The notes beneath the pieces were generated by a model, which saw only the letters and a list, made by a program, of their open reading frames with translations, was not told where the DNA came from and ran no database searches. Below are positions 43,931 to 53,786 of a stretch of 64,000 nucleotides of DNA, piece after piece. Where the stretch lies: the NCBI RefSeq assembly GCF_030269925.1, contig NC_085131.1, positions 4,912,001 to 4,976,000 of the forward strand, read 5' to 3'. Each line of letters opens with the position of its first letter. The stretch's first letter is position 1. The stretch is from Bombyx mori (taxonomy: Eukaryota > Arthropoda > Insecta > Lepidoptera > Bombycidae). Both the position numbers and the translations under genes were made by a program.

Positions 43931-44165
43931 TGCTTAGATGGGTGGACGAACTCATAGCCCACTTGGTGTTAAGTGGTGACCGGAGCCCATAGAAATCCAC
44001 AACGTAAATGCCCCCACCCGCCTTGAGATATGAGTTCTAAGGTCTCAATATAGTTACAACGACTGCCCCAGCCTTCAAACCGAAACGCATTACTGCTTCA
44101 CGGCAGAAATAGGCAGGGTGGTGGTACCTACCCGTGCGGACTCACAAGAGGTCCTACTACCAGTA
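43931..44165 (-). repeat. Bm1-type SINE, body
   Basis: TGCTTAGATGGGTGGACGAA through GAGGTCCTACTACCAGTAA, minus orientation. Confidence 0.9.
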
Positions 44166-44392
44166 ATATAGACAGATAAAGATACAGCAGGTATATCGCG
44201 GTGTACTATTAACGGAAAAGGTTTTTATTTATTTATTATGACTTCAACATTTACATTAAATGTTAAGAGAATTTGTAAAGCTGTCAGTAACTATTAATTT
44301 TTGCTGAACAAAAACAACAAATCGTTTCATCCAGTAATGATGAGAAGTCGAATTTCGTAATACAGTTCACTTGATTAATTGGATTGACTTAC
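44166..44392. other. Intron end of the zinc-finger gene
   Basis: Short AT-rich interval between the SINE and the donor site at 44386-44392 (GTAAGTC on the minus strand). Confidence 0.5.
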
Positions 44393-44550
44393 TTGACACT
44401 GTTGGGGGCCTTGTCGGTTGGGTGATGCGGGTTTGGGTCGGACCTTCTTCACGGCGAACGGGGGCTTGGCTTCGAGCCCTGTCACTGCAACGGACACTGT
44501 GGCTATACCGTTCAATATTCCGCTCGAAGTTGGCAATGACGTGGTGCAAT
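44393..44550 (-). CDS. C2H2 zinc-finger protein, upstream exon
   Basis: First exon (transcription order) identified in this window. Acceptor CTGTCCGCAG is above 44550 and donor GTAAGTC below 44393. The 158 nt finish one split codon and give 52 codons: TTSLPTSSGILNGIATVSVA, then VTGLEAKPPFAVKKVRPKPA and SPNRQGPQQCQ. The last codons Cys-Gln join in phase 0 to Val-Cys at 19034, rebuilding the CX2C knuckle of finger 1. That match across a 25,358-bp intron is the strongest evidence linking the two. The region before the finger is low-complexity and basic. The protein's N-terminus lies further upstream on the minus strand and was not found up to 64 kb. Confidence 0.85.
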
Positions 44551-44596
44551 CTGCGGACAGACGTATATATATGATTTAACTATAATTGAGGCCTAT

Positions 44597-44737
44597 ACTT
44601 GAGACCTATACTTGAGACCTTAGAACTTATATCTCAAGGTGAGTGGCGCATTTACGTGGTATATGTCCATGGGCTCCAGTAACCACTTAACACCAGGTGG
44701 GCTGTGAGCTCGTCCACCCATCTAAGCAATTAAAAAA
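44597..44737 (+). repeat. Bm1-type SINE, 5'-truncated
   Basis: CTTGAGACCTTAGAACTTAT to CATCTAAGCAAT, preceded by two tandem CTATACTTGAGAC units. Confidence 0.85.
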
Positions 44738-45096
44738 ATATCTTAAATTGAACTTAAACAAAAATTTTGCAAATTGTGATTTGATATTTCATCACAAAAT
44801 AGTGTGCTATCTCTACACAAACACACATATCTACTTGCTATCAAACAAAGAATATCCGTAACTAGCACGAGGCTCAATAATCCGGTAGCTGATTTTAGAA
44901 AAGACACCTTTAATAATCACAATAATTTTTACACGCGCTAAAAAATGTGAGCCGTCACGGGACGCCTGGCAGATGTGAAACATCGACATTATTTTGTAAA
45001 AGTAATATGCAGAAAAGAACAGATTGTGATATGAACTAAATATGTCATAATGATAAAATTAAAAAAAAACGAAAAAATATTTTGTTTTCAAGTAAA
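44738..45096. other. No feature recognised
   Basis: AT-rich spacer up to the LINE target duplication. Confidence 0.45.
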
Positions 45097-45107
45097 ACAC
45101 AGGTTAT

Positions 45108-45109
<2 letters not shown>
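45097..45109. repeat. Target-site duplication, LINE 3' side
   Basis: ACACAGGTTATGT, identical to 50287-50299. The final T merges with the T run, so the true duplication is 12 or 13 bp. Confidence 0.9.
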
Positions 45110-45150
<41 letters not shown>

Positions 45151-45375
45151 ATTGAAGGATTACTGGTGGCCCGGAGGCCTTTCCAGTTTCACCAGGACAG
45201 GTGGGCGAGCAAAGGCTCAGCCAGGAGGGGTGGGATTTGCTAACAGCTACCCGAGCGCCTCCGAAGGAGACCTAACAACTCAAGAGTAGCTGCTTCGCGA
45301 ATGAATCTACTACCGGATCGGAATCGCGACCCACTGAGAAGATCCGGCGAGAAACTCAGCGGGCTGATGCATGGG

Positions 45376-48259
45376 TTAGGTTGCACGTCGACCTCTTTGT
45401 CGAGTTCGACGAGTACGGGTACCGGGGTCCCTAAGCCTGCTCCTAGTATTAGAGCTGAAGGCATCTAATGCAAAGGTTATTGGATCTGATGGATCCGTAA
45501 GGACGTGTCTAGGGCGTCGACGGTGACTGGCTCCTGCGTGATCAGGATTCGGGGAGTAGTCAGCGGCGGCAACGATAAGGCGATTATCATGACGCATAGC
45601 CTTATCGAAGTATCGTTCTGACGCTGACTTCATGTATTTCCGAATTGATTCGAGGCCCAGGTCGTCGTGTAGGTCAACGTTCCTCACGAACCACGGAGCC
45701 CCGACAGCTAACCTGCAAAAGCGGGATTGTAGGGATTGGAGGGTGTCTATGTGTGTGCGGGCCGCGTGAGCGAACACCACACTCGCGTAAGTCATGACGA
45801 GCCTTATGCAAGTTTTGTAAAGTGTCACCTTGTTCCGAAGGGACATTTTACTCCGCTTACAGATCATGGGGTAGAGTCTACCGAGAATAAACGCGGCACG
45901 GTCACGGACTGATTTTATATGCGGGCGGAATGTCATCGATGCATCCAGGGTAACGCCCAGGTACTTGACCTTCCTGGCCCAGGGTATGGGTTGTCTAAAG
46001 AGAGTAATCGGGGGTGTGAGATTCCTCCTCCTAATCCGGGAGGAAATCCGTGAGGAGCTTCCCCTCTGAAATAGCACCGCAGTACTTTTCGATGGGTTGA
46101 TGTCTATGCGCCATTTTCGGAACCACTGTCCTAGGGCTAGGGCTGCGCTCTGAAGCTTCTTCGCGATTAGGGACTTATTTCTACTAGAATAGTAAACAGT
46201 CGTGTCGTCGGCGAATAAAGCTAAATGGGTCGGCGGCGACCGGGGAATATCGTTGACGAATAAGCTAAATAGGAGGGGTGAGAGGACAGAGCCTTGTGGG
46301 ACTCCAGCTGTGAGAGGTCGTGGGGAGGAGCGGGTACCCTCGACTCGATATCGAAAAGAGCGGTTCGACAAGAAGTCCCGTATGATGAGCACGAGACTAT
46401 CCGGCACGCCCATGTTGAATAGTTTGAAAATCAAACCATTGTGCCAGATTTTGTCGAACGCTTTTGCGACGTCGAAGAAGAGAGCTCCCGTGTATAACGG
46501 TTTTGGTCGATTAAGCCCCACAAGAATGTGCTCCGTGAGGCGGTGCACCTGTTGAACGCATGAGTGATTTGTACGGAATCCGAATTGTTCATCGATGAGA
46601 ATGCCCTTGGATGAGACGAAGTCTCTGAGGCGTTTGTAGATCAGACGCTCATACAGTTTGCCTAGAGACATGAGGAGGCTAATCGGGCGGTAGCTCGTCG
46701 GATGATTTTTTTGGTTTACCGGGCTTATGTATGCCGATAACGTCCGCTTCTTTCCACACCGCGGGAAAGATACAGTTCGCCATAGCGGCATTGAAAATAG
46801 ATGCCAACATCACGATGAGTTGGACGGGTAGAAGTTTAATAACGCGGTTAGATATACCGTCGGAACCGGGAGCCTTGCGAGGACGTAGGTCTTTGATCAA
46901 GTCTTTAACTTCCATCGGGGTGACGGGTGGTAACGCATCCGAGGGTGGCAAGGAGGCTCTGCGTTCTACCTCACTGTCTACTAATTCTACATGAACAGGG
47001 TCTACGGATTGAGTGCTGGGCGTGCACTGGGTTTGCAATGTATCGGCCAGTAGCTCTGCTTTTTCGTCATCATCGAACGCCACGAGTCGGCCTGAGGGGC
47101 CTACGAGGGGGGGCATAGTTACTACCGTATCCGATTTGAGAGTACGAGCTAAGCGGTAGTAAGACCTTTGGGAGGGCGCGAGTCTTTCTAAGAAATCAGA
47201 CCATCTGGCATCTCGGACTTCGGCGATGCGAGACTTTACGTCGCGTTGTAGGGCACGCATTCGAATACGATTATCCACGGTAGGATACCTATCGTAGGCG
47301 CGGATCGACGCGTTCTTAGCTCTAAGGAGTTCCCTAATATCGTCGGGCAATTTGAAGCGGTGAAGGAAGTCCTCCGCTACAACTTGTTTCGATGATCTAT
47401 CTAATGTCGAGGTGATGTGTGACGTTAAGATGTCTATGGCTTCAGCGGTATCCTGAGGAGACGGGGTAGAGTCCGGGTTAAACGGGAGCGATGGTGGATC
47501 AGATTCAGCCAGGCTGATGCCCAGCGTGTGCCAATCCACCACAGTCCTCGTGACGGGAACGGAATCGGGAGCGCGACCGAGCTTCATAACGACGGGACGG
47601 TGGTCTGAATCTAACTCTGAAACTACTTCGATCGAGTGTAAGCGCAGAGTTACGTTTTTTAATAACGCTATGTCGAGTATATCCGGGCGATGCGCGATAT
47701 TTAGCGGGTAGTGAGTCGGGGTTAGCGGAGCGACGATATCGAAGGCGAGATCATCGACTAACGCGTCAAGCCGCCTGCCATTCGGGGTTGTGGTGTGTGA
47801 GTTCCACCTGACGTGTTTACAATTTAGGTCGCCCGCCAGAATGACAGAGCTTCCCATGCCGAGCAGCGCCTCGATATCACTGCTTAGAACGATCTTATCC
47901 GGTGGAAGATAGACGGACGCGATAACGATCGGCGCGTGTCCAGTCAGTGAGATTCGGCATACTGATGCTTCGATGTTAGAAAGCGCGGGGGGGTCGAGAG
48001 GGACGCAGTGCAGGGCTCGTCTATAGTAAATGACGGTACCACCACCACGAGCAGTAAGCCTGTCGTTCCTAACCATGTTATAGTTCGCGATTTTAGGGTC
48101 GCGGCGCGCGGGCTTAAGCAGGGTCTCCTGCACCAAAAAGATGTCAATTTGATGGTCACGCAAAAAATCACAAACCTGATCACGTTGATTTGCGAGACCG
48201 TAAGCGTTAAAAAATCCTATCGTTACGGATAGGGGCTTTATTCTACTTATGTACGCCAT
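45376..48259 (-). pseudogene. LINE ORF2: endonuclease/reverse transcriptase, frameshifted
   Basis: Starts at the ATG at 48259 and would total about 960 residues. The N-terminal AP-type endonuclease shows N18, E45 (VQETLL), D144 and N146 (AGDLNC), D196 and SDH at 218-220. A linker and the start of the reverse transcriptase follow (PRKAPGSDGISNRVI). At the T7 run 46706-46712 (A7 in sense) the frame slips by one base. The first frame ends at 46679, while homology continues in the other frame from NHPTSYRPISLLMSLGKLYE. The polymerase active site FADD (about 46204-46215) and the GVPQGSVLSPLLF motif are intact. The protein ends at 45376. It would nick target DNA and copy the LINE RNA. As written, EN and RT are separated, so the copy is inactive unless the extra base is a sequencing error. 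Confidence 0.9.
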
Positions 48260-48262
48260 TGA

Positions 48263-50104
48263 TTACCGGCGGAGTGAGGGGAGGACGTACGTATTTAACG
48301 ACGCGTATACGTCAGCGTATTCTTGCACAACGGCGATGAAGTGTTGTGCAGTGGAGGCGGCGCGAATGGCGTCACCCAAAGCATTAACACGCTCAAAGTT
48401 GATCGACTGAAAAAAGTCGATCGCTAGAGCGAGATTGTCGGACGCGGTCGGAGTGCTGGTCGCGGGGGAGGAACGAATCACGGGGGAGGGACGTATCGCG
48501 GGGGCGGGACGAATCGCGGGGGAGGGAGCTACAGCCGTGTTCGTGTACGGCAACGGTTTAGCCCAGGCCGAGCCGCTGGGCACCGGCGCCGGCACGAAGG
48601 CAGGCTTAGCCTTCGGCACAGAGGGTGCCGTGGCTTTGATGTCAGGGCCGGAAGCTCGGAGGCGGTTTTGGCGCGCGACGCGGCGATTTATTTTAGGGGC
48701 TCGGGGGCATCCACGGTAATTCGCGGGGTGACCCTGTGTTCGGCACAGGACGCAGCTAGGTGGTTCAGTCGCGGTTTTTTGATCGCGAGTGCAAAGAGTC
48801 GTGGAGTGATCGTCCAAACACTTGACGCATCGAGGGCGCGCGTGACAATTACGGGAAGAATGCCCGTACAACTGACAATTGTGGCACTGGCTCGGAGTGC
48901 CTTTTTTATGAGGGGTTTCCACAGTGATTCCGGAAAGCCTACAGACCGTTCGGACGTTAAAGATTTGTTTACCTTCGGGGGTAGACTGGAGGGCGACGAG
49001 AACCATATTGTATGGCTCCCTCCCGCGTCCTGTGTGCATGCGGTGCACGGAGTTTACGGGTAGGCCTTGTTCGAGTAGGTCGGCCTTTACGAGCTCGGCA
49101 TCTAACTCCTTGGGGATGCCACGTATGACTGCACGGAGCTCACGCTCCTCCTGGAGCGTATACGTATGATAACTTATACGCTCCTTTCGGAGGTAGCTTG
49201 AGAGGGCTCTATGGTCGTCGGGTGTTGCTACTTTTATTTGTATCCCGTTCGCGAGGTTACGGGCACTGACAAAATTTATGTTATTGGCCTTAAGGGCCAG
49301 GGAGACACGGTCCCAAGCAGCCTTCTCTTGAAGAATTAACGGAGGAGGGGCCGTTTGTGCCACCGGGCGCGGCGACGGCGTGGCACGGGGACAGGGAGCG
49401 ACGGGGGTCGGAGGGCGGGGGCGCGACGCGTTCGCGGCTTTGCTTATTTTAGCGGCCGCGGAAGCTCGGGACTCCGCGGCGCGCTTCTTACCCTTTTGCA
49501 CGAGGGTGAATCCATCTGTCAATGAGGCGGGAACGAGGTCAACCTCCATATCCGAGTCAGAGTCGGAGGACGAGGAGGAAGGCGCGGGAGCGGCGGACGC
49601 GACGGAGGCCGCAGACGATCGCTGAGGTATAACGGAAGCTGCCGCGGTAGACGCGGGAGTTTTTCGCGGGAGTATGGGTGACACGGGTGTGCTGGGCGCG
49701 ACGGAGGCTGCGGTGTACGGCGCGGGAGATTTGCGCGCGCTTGCAGGGGACGCGGGAATGGCAGGCGTGGCGGAAACGGCGGTCGCGGCGGGCACGGCAG
49801 AACAGTTCACGGCGCGTTTAGCTTTGTAAGCTAAAAATTCTGTTTCGAGGGCCGGGTATTTCTCGCTTAAGAATTCCGCGAGCAGTGTGTTGGTTGGAGA
49901 GAACTCCATTTCTTCGGACTGCCCAGGGGGGGCTGCCCCGGGACTTAAACACGCGCTCGCCTTGCGGCGAGGCCCCTGCGTCGGTAACACTAAATTGGCC
50001 GAAGCGATTCTAGGAATTTTAGAAATTTTAGTGAATAGATTAAATATAATAGAATTAGAGTGAATAGAACCACTGCACAGTTCCCGGGCGGCAATGCCTT
50101 GCAA
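48263..50104 (-). CDS. LINE ORF1: Gag-like nucleic-acid-binding protein
   Basis: 613 residues from the ATG at 50104, or 548 from the in-frame ATG at 49909 (MEFSPTNTLLAEF), which may be the real start because the preceding 65 residues look like translated 5' UTR. Layout (first numbering): Ala/Pro/Ser-rich region 100-260 with an acidic SSSSSDSDSDMEVD patch; a folded region at about 262-400 similar to that preceding the knuckles in Jockey Gag proteins; three zinc knuckles at 407-420 (CX2CX4HX4C), 426-438 (CX2CX3HX4C) and 451-466 (CX2CX4HX6C); then a Pro-rich stretch with repeated AIRPAP/AIRPSP/VIRSSP units at 531-548. It probably binds the element RNA and forms RNP particles. The frame is fully open. 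It ends TAA three nucleotides before the ORF2 ATG. Confidence 0.9.
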   Translation of the reverse strand: MQGIAARELCSGSIHSNSIIFNLFTKISKIPRIASANLVLPTQGPRRKASACLSPGAAPPGQSEEMEFSPTNTLLAEFLSEKYPALETEFLAYKAKRAVNCSAVPAATAVSATPAIPASPASARKSPAPYTAASVAPSTPVSPILPRKTPASTAAASVIPQRSSAASVASAAPAPSSSSSDSDSDMEVDLVPASLTDGFTLVQKGKKRAAESRASAAAKISKAANASRPRPPTPVAPCPRATPSPRPVAQTAPPPLILQEKAAWDRVSLALKANNINFVSARNLANGIQIKVATPDDHRALSSYLRKERISYHTYTLQEERELRAVIRGIPKELDAELVKADLLEQGLPVNSVHRMHTGRGREPYNMVLVALQSTPEGKQIFNVRTVCRLSGITVETPHKKGTPSQCHNCQLYGHSSRNCHARPRCVKCLDDHSTTLCTRDQKTATEPPSCVLCRTQGHPANYRGCPRAPKINRRVARQNRLRASGPDIKATAPSVPKAKPAFVPAPVPSGSAWAKPLPYTNTAVAPSPAIRPAPAIRPSPVIRSSPATSTPTASDNLALAIDFFQSINFERVNALGDAIRAASTAQHFIAVVQEYADVYASLNTYVLPSLRR

Positions 50105-50286
50105 TTAGGCGCAGGTACAAATTCCGAGAAACACTTGGGCCACAGATGTGCCACGAACAATGATCTATTATCACCGGTAGTCACTTCCGACAAAACACTT
50201 GGACGCCAGATGTGCCACGAACCGAGGTCGGGCGATCGAACGAACAATGAGCACGTCCACGCGCGGCGGTTGCTCAAATCGGAATG
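50105..50286 (-). promoter_or_regulatory. LINE 5' UTR with internal direct repeat
   Basis: Between the ORF1 ATG and the target duplication. The block CACTTGG...CAGATGTGCCACGAAC occurs twice (about 50132-50157 and 50196-50221), about 65 bp apart. Jockey-type elements have internal promoters at their 5' end; that this repeat is part of one is inference. Confidence 0.5.
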
Positions 50287-50299
50287 ACACAGGTTATGT
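50287..50299. repeat. Target-site duplication, LINE 5' side
   Basis: ACACAGGTTATGT, identical to 45097-45109. Confidence 0.9.
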
Positions 50300-50428
50300 G
50301 TACTGTAGTAAACAACACTGTATTACATACACTACGGAGTATACGCTATAGGTATCCGAGCACAGTGTAGCGAGAGAGATGGCTTAACGCCGGATCGAGT
50401 GGGAGAGAATCGCACAGTCGATTGCACA

Positions 50429-50535
50429 TGGCGACGCGTCGCCACACCATGCACACTACTGCATATAGACTGTATATATATATACCATCGAATAGCGTGG
50501 CGACGCGTCGCCGCGGCATGCGTCGCCACGCCAGA
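50429..50535. repeat. GC-rich palindrome pair
   Basis: TGGCGACGCGTCGCCA (50429-50444) is a perfect 16-bp palindrome. GGCGACGCGTCGCC recurs at 50499-50512, and a partial GCGTCGCCACGCC follows at 50520-50532. Between them lies a TA-rich segment. No known element assigned. Confidence 0.6.
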
Positions 50536-51145
50536 AATCGGTTTTACGTTCGGCTATAGAGGTTTCACATAAAAAAATATTTAATTTTCACCTCCCTTCA
50601 AGTAGTCCCTGTTATTGAAACTAACCTAATAATAGCTTGTTTATTTAATAAAGTTCGTGAACGCTAAAGTAAGTAAACGACTGATCGTGTACTTAATGAA
50701 TATTTCAACTTGAATCAGCGGTATATCCTAATTTCGAGCGCTGGATATTAATTTAGAAAGCAAACAAGTGAATTGAAATGTACCCCCTCGAATTTCAGAG
50801 TTGTTCCACCTTTTTCGGACGTTCCGTTAAAAACTGTTGAATCAAGCGAAAGCGAAGACTGTTTGCCGAGAGGATCGATATCGTGAAAACACGTAATTCA
50901 AGTTGTTCTGCAATAATTTCATTTGCGTTTGAAATTACACGTTTTTTTTTCTGTCGCGTTTTATTGAATATCGTTGTATTTTTTTTTGTTTTTGCATCTA
51001 AATGTGTGAACATATCCACAAAAAATATTAGTCGGTCTGATTATCGAGCCAAAGGCTTCAATCTCAGGTTTAGTTTTTGGATTAATAGAATTTTTGAATA
51101 ATTTTTAGTTTTCGTGACCACAGAACGACAAATATATTTTTAATT
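50536..51145. other. No gene recognised
   Basis: AT-rich. Overlapping sense/antisense frames at 50795-51101 show no domain. Confidence 0.4.
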
Positions 51146-51149
51146 TTTT

Positions 51150-51354
51150 TATTGCTTAGATGGATGGACGAAGCTATATACATCTATGACGTAAATCCGC
51201 CACCCACCTTGAGATATAATTTCTGAGGTCTCAAGTATAGTTACAACGGCTGCCCCACCCTTCAAACCGAAACGCATTACTGCTTCACGGCAGAAATAGG
51301 CAGGGTGGTGGTACCTACCCGTGCAGACTCACTAGAGGTCCTACCACCAGTAAA
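51150..51354 (-). repeat. Bm1-type SINE with internal deletion
   Basis: ATTGCTTAGATGGATGGACG joined directly to CATCTATGACG, losing about 45 bases of the tail. Body to CCTACCACCAGT intact. Confidence 0.88.
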
Positions 51355-51858
51355 AACTTACTTACTTACTAACAATACTTATAGGTACTCAAAGCGTAAA
51401 ATTTCAGAGAGATCGTTCGAGTTACTGTTCACCGTATAATATTATAATTCTTTTTTTTTTTTTTGTAAACTGTATTCGTCAATAGCTAATGAAATACCAA
51501 TAAAATACATTCGATTGACTGAGCTCGTTCCGCTCGCGTGAACACTCTGTAGGCGAGTATTTATTCCACATTCGCTCTCTCATTTCCTGGCATAATTAAT
51601 CTGACGTTTGTTTTGGGATACGTCTATTAAGAACAAATGTTAGAGGAGGCTCTATGCAAAGCTTAGCCTTTGAATAATTTAACGGCAGCCGGCTTCGAAC
51701 AGAAGTAAATAGCTTTACAATTTACTGGCGTATTGTAAGTAGGTACTACTACTTCTCTGCCACAAAGGAGTCATTGTTTTCGATTTAAAAAACGCGATAG
51801 CCGTTACACAACCAACCGAGACTGTGACCTCATGTATCACTTACCACCCTACCACCTT
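51355..51858. other. No gene recognised
   Basis: Contains a T-run at 51451-51464 and a GC-balanced patch at 51525-51640. No assignment. Confidence 0.4.
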
Positions 51859-51859
51859 T

Positions 51860-52240
51860 TTTTTTCGGGCCGAACCTCCTTCGCACCTAAAGCACTCGGG
51901 GGTAGTCCATGATTGCGAACAGCGGGCCCAAGGATGTTTTTAGAATCCTACCCACTAAACGACTCCCCTGCACTCTTCGCCCAAGCGTCCGATCCCCTCC
52001 GAGGTCAGAACCCGGATAACGTATGGAGCTACCGCGGTCAACACTTTAACGGTGACCTTCATTGGTGGGACCAACCTACCACCACCACTATTTTTTATCG
52101 GGCAGGGGGCCGAACCTCATATGAGGTGTCCGCACTAAAGGGGCATGTGGGGCATGTGAGCCTTGACGGTGTCCAGATGTTGGGAGCAGGCCGCGGGCCT
52201 AAGGATGATTTTAGGGGCCTACACCTCCCACCCTACTACA
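51860..52240. repeat. GC-rich dispersed repeat, two related units
   Basis: T-run then CGGGCCGAACCTCC at 51860 and again GGGCCGAACCTCATATGAG at 52107. Both units carry GGGCC(C/T)AAGGATG and relate to 12641-12900. A 141-codon open frame across it has no domain and is judged non-genic. Confidence 0.5.
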
Positions 52241-52269
52241 AGCAAATGCTGGTAAAAAATCGTAGTGCA

Positions 52270-52632
52270 CTATTACCCATTCGTACGAAATACGTACTTA
52301 ACAAGTGTTCACGTTTGACTTCTACGGTGAAGGTATAGATAGCATCGTATAAAAAAATCAAACCCGCAAAATTATAATTTGTGTGATGAATGGTGGTAGG
52401 ATCTCTTGTGATTCCCCACGGTTAGGTACCACCATTCCGCCTATTTCTGCCGTGAAGCAGTAATGCGTTTCAGTTTGAAGGGTAGGGCAGCCGTTGTAAC
52501 TATACTCAACTGAACTCATATCTCAATATGGGTGGCGCATTTACGTTTTAGATGTCTATGGGCTCCAGTAAACACTTAACAACAGGTGGGCTGTGAGCTC
52601 GTCCTCCCATCTATGCAATAATAAAAAAATAA
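52270..52632 (+). repeat. Bm1-type SINE, partial head plus body
   Basis: Linker GAAATACGTACTTAACAAGT and CGGTGAAGG, body from GGTGGTAGGATCTCTTGTGA to CATCTATGCAATAATAAA. A and B boxes absent. Confidence 0.85.
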
Positions 52633-53208
52633 TAACTAATTTTACAATTTAATCTCGCCTTTATTGTTTTCGACGAACAAAAACTTCATCGTTTTTGTGA
52701 TCACGGACGATGGAAATTACTATTATACATGGGCATATTACATAAAGTGGTAAGTCCCTTAAGATCTGAATTAATTAAATGTTATATTAATTAATGCAGA
52801 TGTTTTTGAAGCCGTATAAAAAATAGTTATCAACGTAAAGAATGGTACTTCGACACAAAAGATCCGTCTACGAGCAGTCCAAGACGGACATGGCCAGCGT
52901 CCATATATTCTTGAACCCGATCAGTTGTGTTCACTATTGATTCTCAGGCCATCACTCCGGATGGGATGTTCTTTGTCATTGGACGCGTCCCATTAGTTTG
53001 TTTATGTTTGTGCGAGCCGCGTATCCATCTCGGCTGACCGGAGGCGGCTAATGGAATACGAGAAAAATCTCCCGCAATATCTCAAACTGGGCACACATCA
53101 GTAACGAAACGGCAAATTTTTGAGAGGTCGCTCAGATGAATAGATAACATTGCCTCTTTGAACGTTGAAGATGTTGATTCACGAAGTAAACTTTGTTTTA
53201 TTTTGTTA
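52633..53208. other. No gene recognised
   Basis: 52860-53060 is GC-balanced and unique in this window. No supported exon. Confidence 0.4.
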
Positions 53209-53612
53209 CTAGCTTCTGCCCGCGACTTCGTCCGCGTGGAATAGTTCACAAATAATTCTTTATTTTAGAACAAATTTGGTTAGCATAAAAAACGTTATAG
53301 TGAGTCAACCTTAACATATAGACATATGCTGTCGCGGACTTTTTTTAGATCTTTTAAAGGGGAACAATTTTGTCATACATTATTTTAGCGAAACTTTAAC
53401 CGTTTCTAAAGCACACGCAGCGGAAGCTCTCAAAAGAAAAGAAAAAAACGATTTTGAAACATTCTTTATTGGTGCTCCTTTTGTATTGGTATTAGTGCGA
53501 TGTTATATAGCCTATAGCCTTCCTCGATAAATGGACTATCTAACACTCAAAGATTTTTTCAAATCGCGCGTTCAAACGAACAAACTCTTCAGCTTTATAA
53601 TATCAGTATAGA
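53209..53612 (-). mobile_element. Helitron-like element, TATACTAATATTATAAAG-related
   Basis: Inverted 3' end CTAGCTTCTGCCCGCGACTT at 53209. Inverted 5' end CTTTATAATATCAGTATAGA at 53612. 404 bp, interior mostly distinct from 31025. Confidence 0.65.
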
Positions 53613-53786
53613 TTCGAGCTTCAGCGCATTGTTTCGTTAGAAAAATAGTTAGGATGTTTTTAGGCATTCGTGAACGCGTATTATGTTTATTTAGTAAAAT
53701 TAATGGTACCTAGCATGAGTAATTTCGACTCTGGCATAGGCACATTACTGGCTTGACACGAATGGTTTTCTTAGACATTACTCCGC

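Larger units (their letters stand above)
45110..50286 (-). mobile_element. Full-length Jockey-type non-LTR retrotransposon (LINE)
   Basis: A 5,177-bp minus-strand element bounded by a 13-bp target duplication. Order in sense: 5' UTR of about 180 bp starting CATTCCGATTTG, ORF1 (Gag-like), a 3-nt gap, ORF2 (endonuclease and reverse transcriptase), 3' UTR of about 230 bp, and a poly(A) tail seen as T at 45109-45147. No RNase H domain and no LTRs, consistent with the Jockey clade. It is markedly more GC-rich than the host DNA. The only obvious ORF defect is a one-base frameshift in ORF2. It inserted upstream of the 44393-44550 exon, in the same orientation as the zinc-finger gene. The exact named family was not determined. 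Confidence 0.93.

Noticed and set aside
45109..45147. 39-base T run as a terminator or assembly gap
   Set aside because: It is the poly(A) tail of the minus-strand LINE, adjacent to the target duplication.
46202..49625. Several plus-strand open frames over the LINE
   Set aside because: They are antisense shadows of the GC-rich ORF1 and ORF2 with no domains.
51913..52338. 141-codon open frame
   Set aside because: Lies across the GC-rich dispersed repeat and a Bm1 linker. Openness is explained by GC content.
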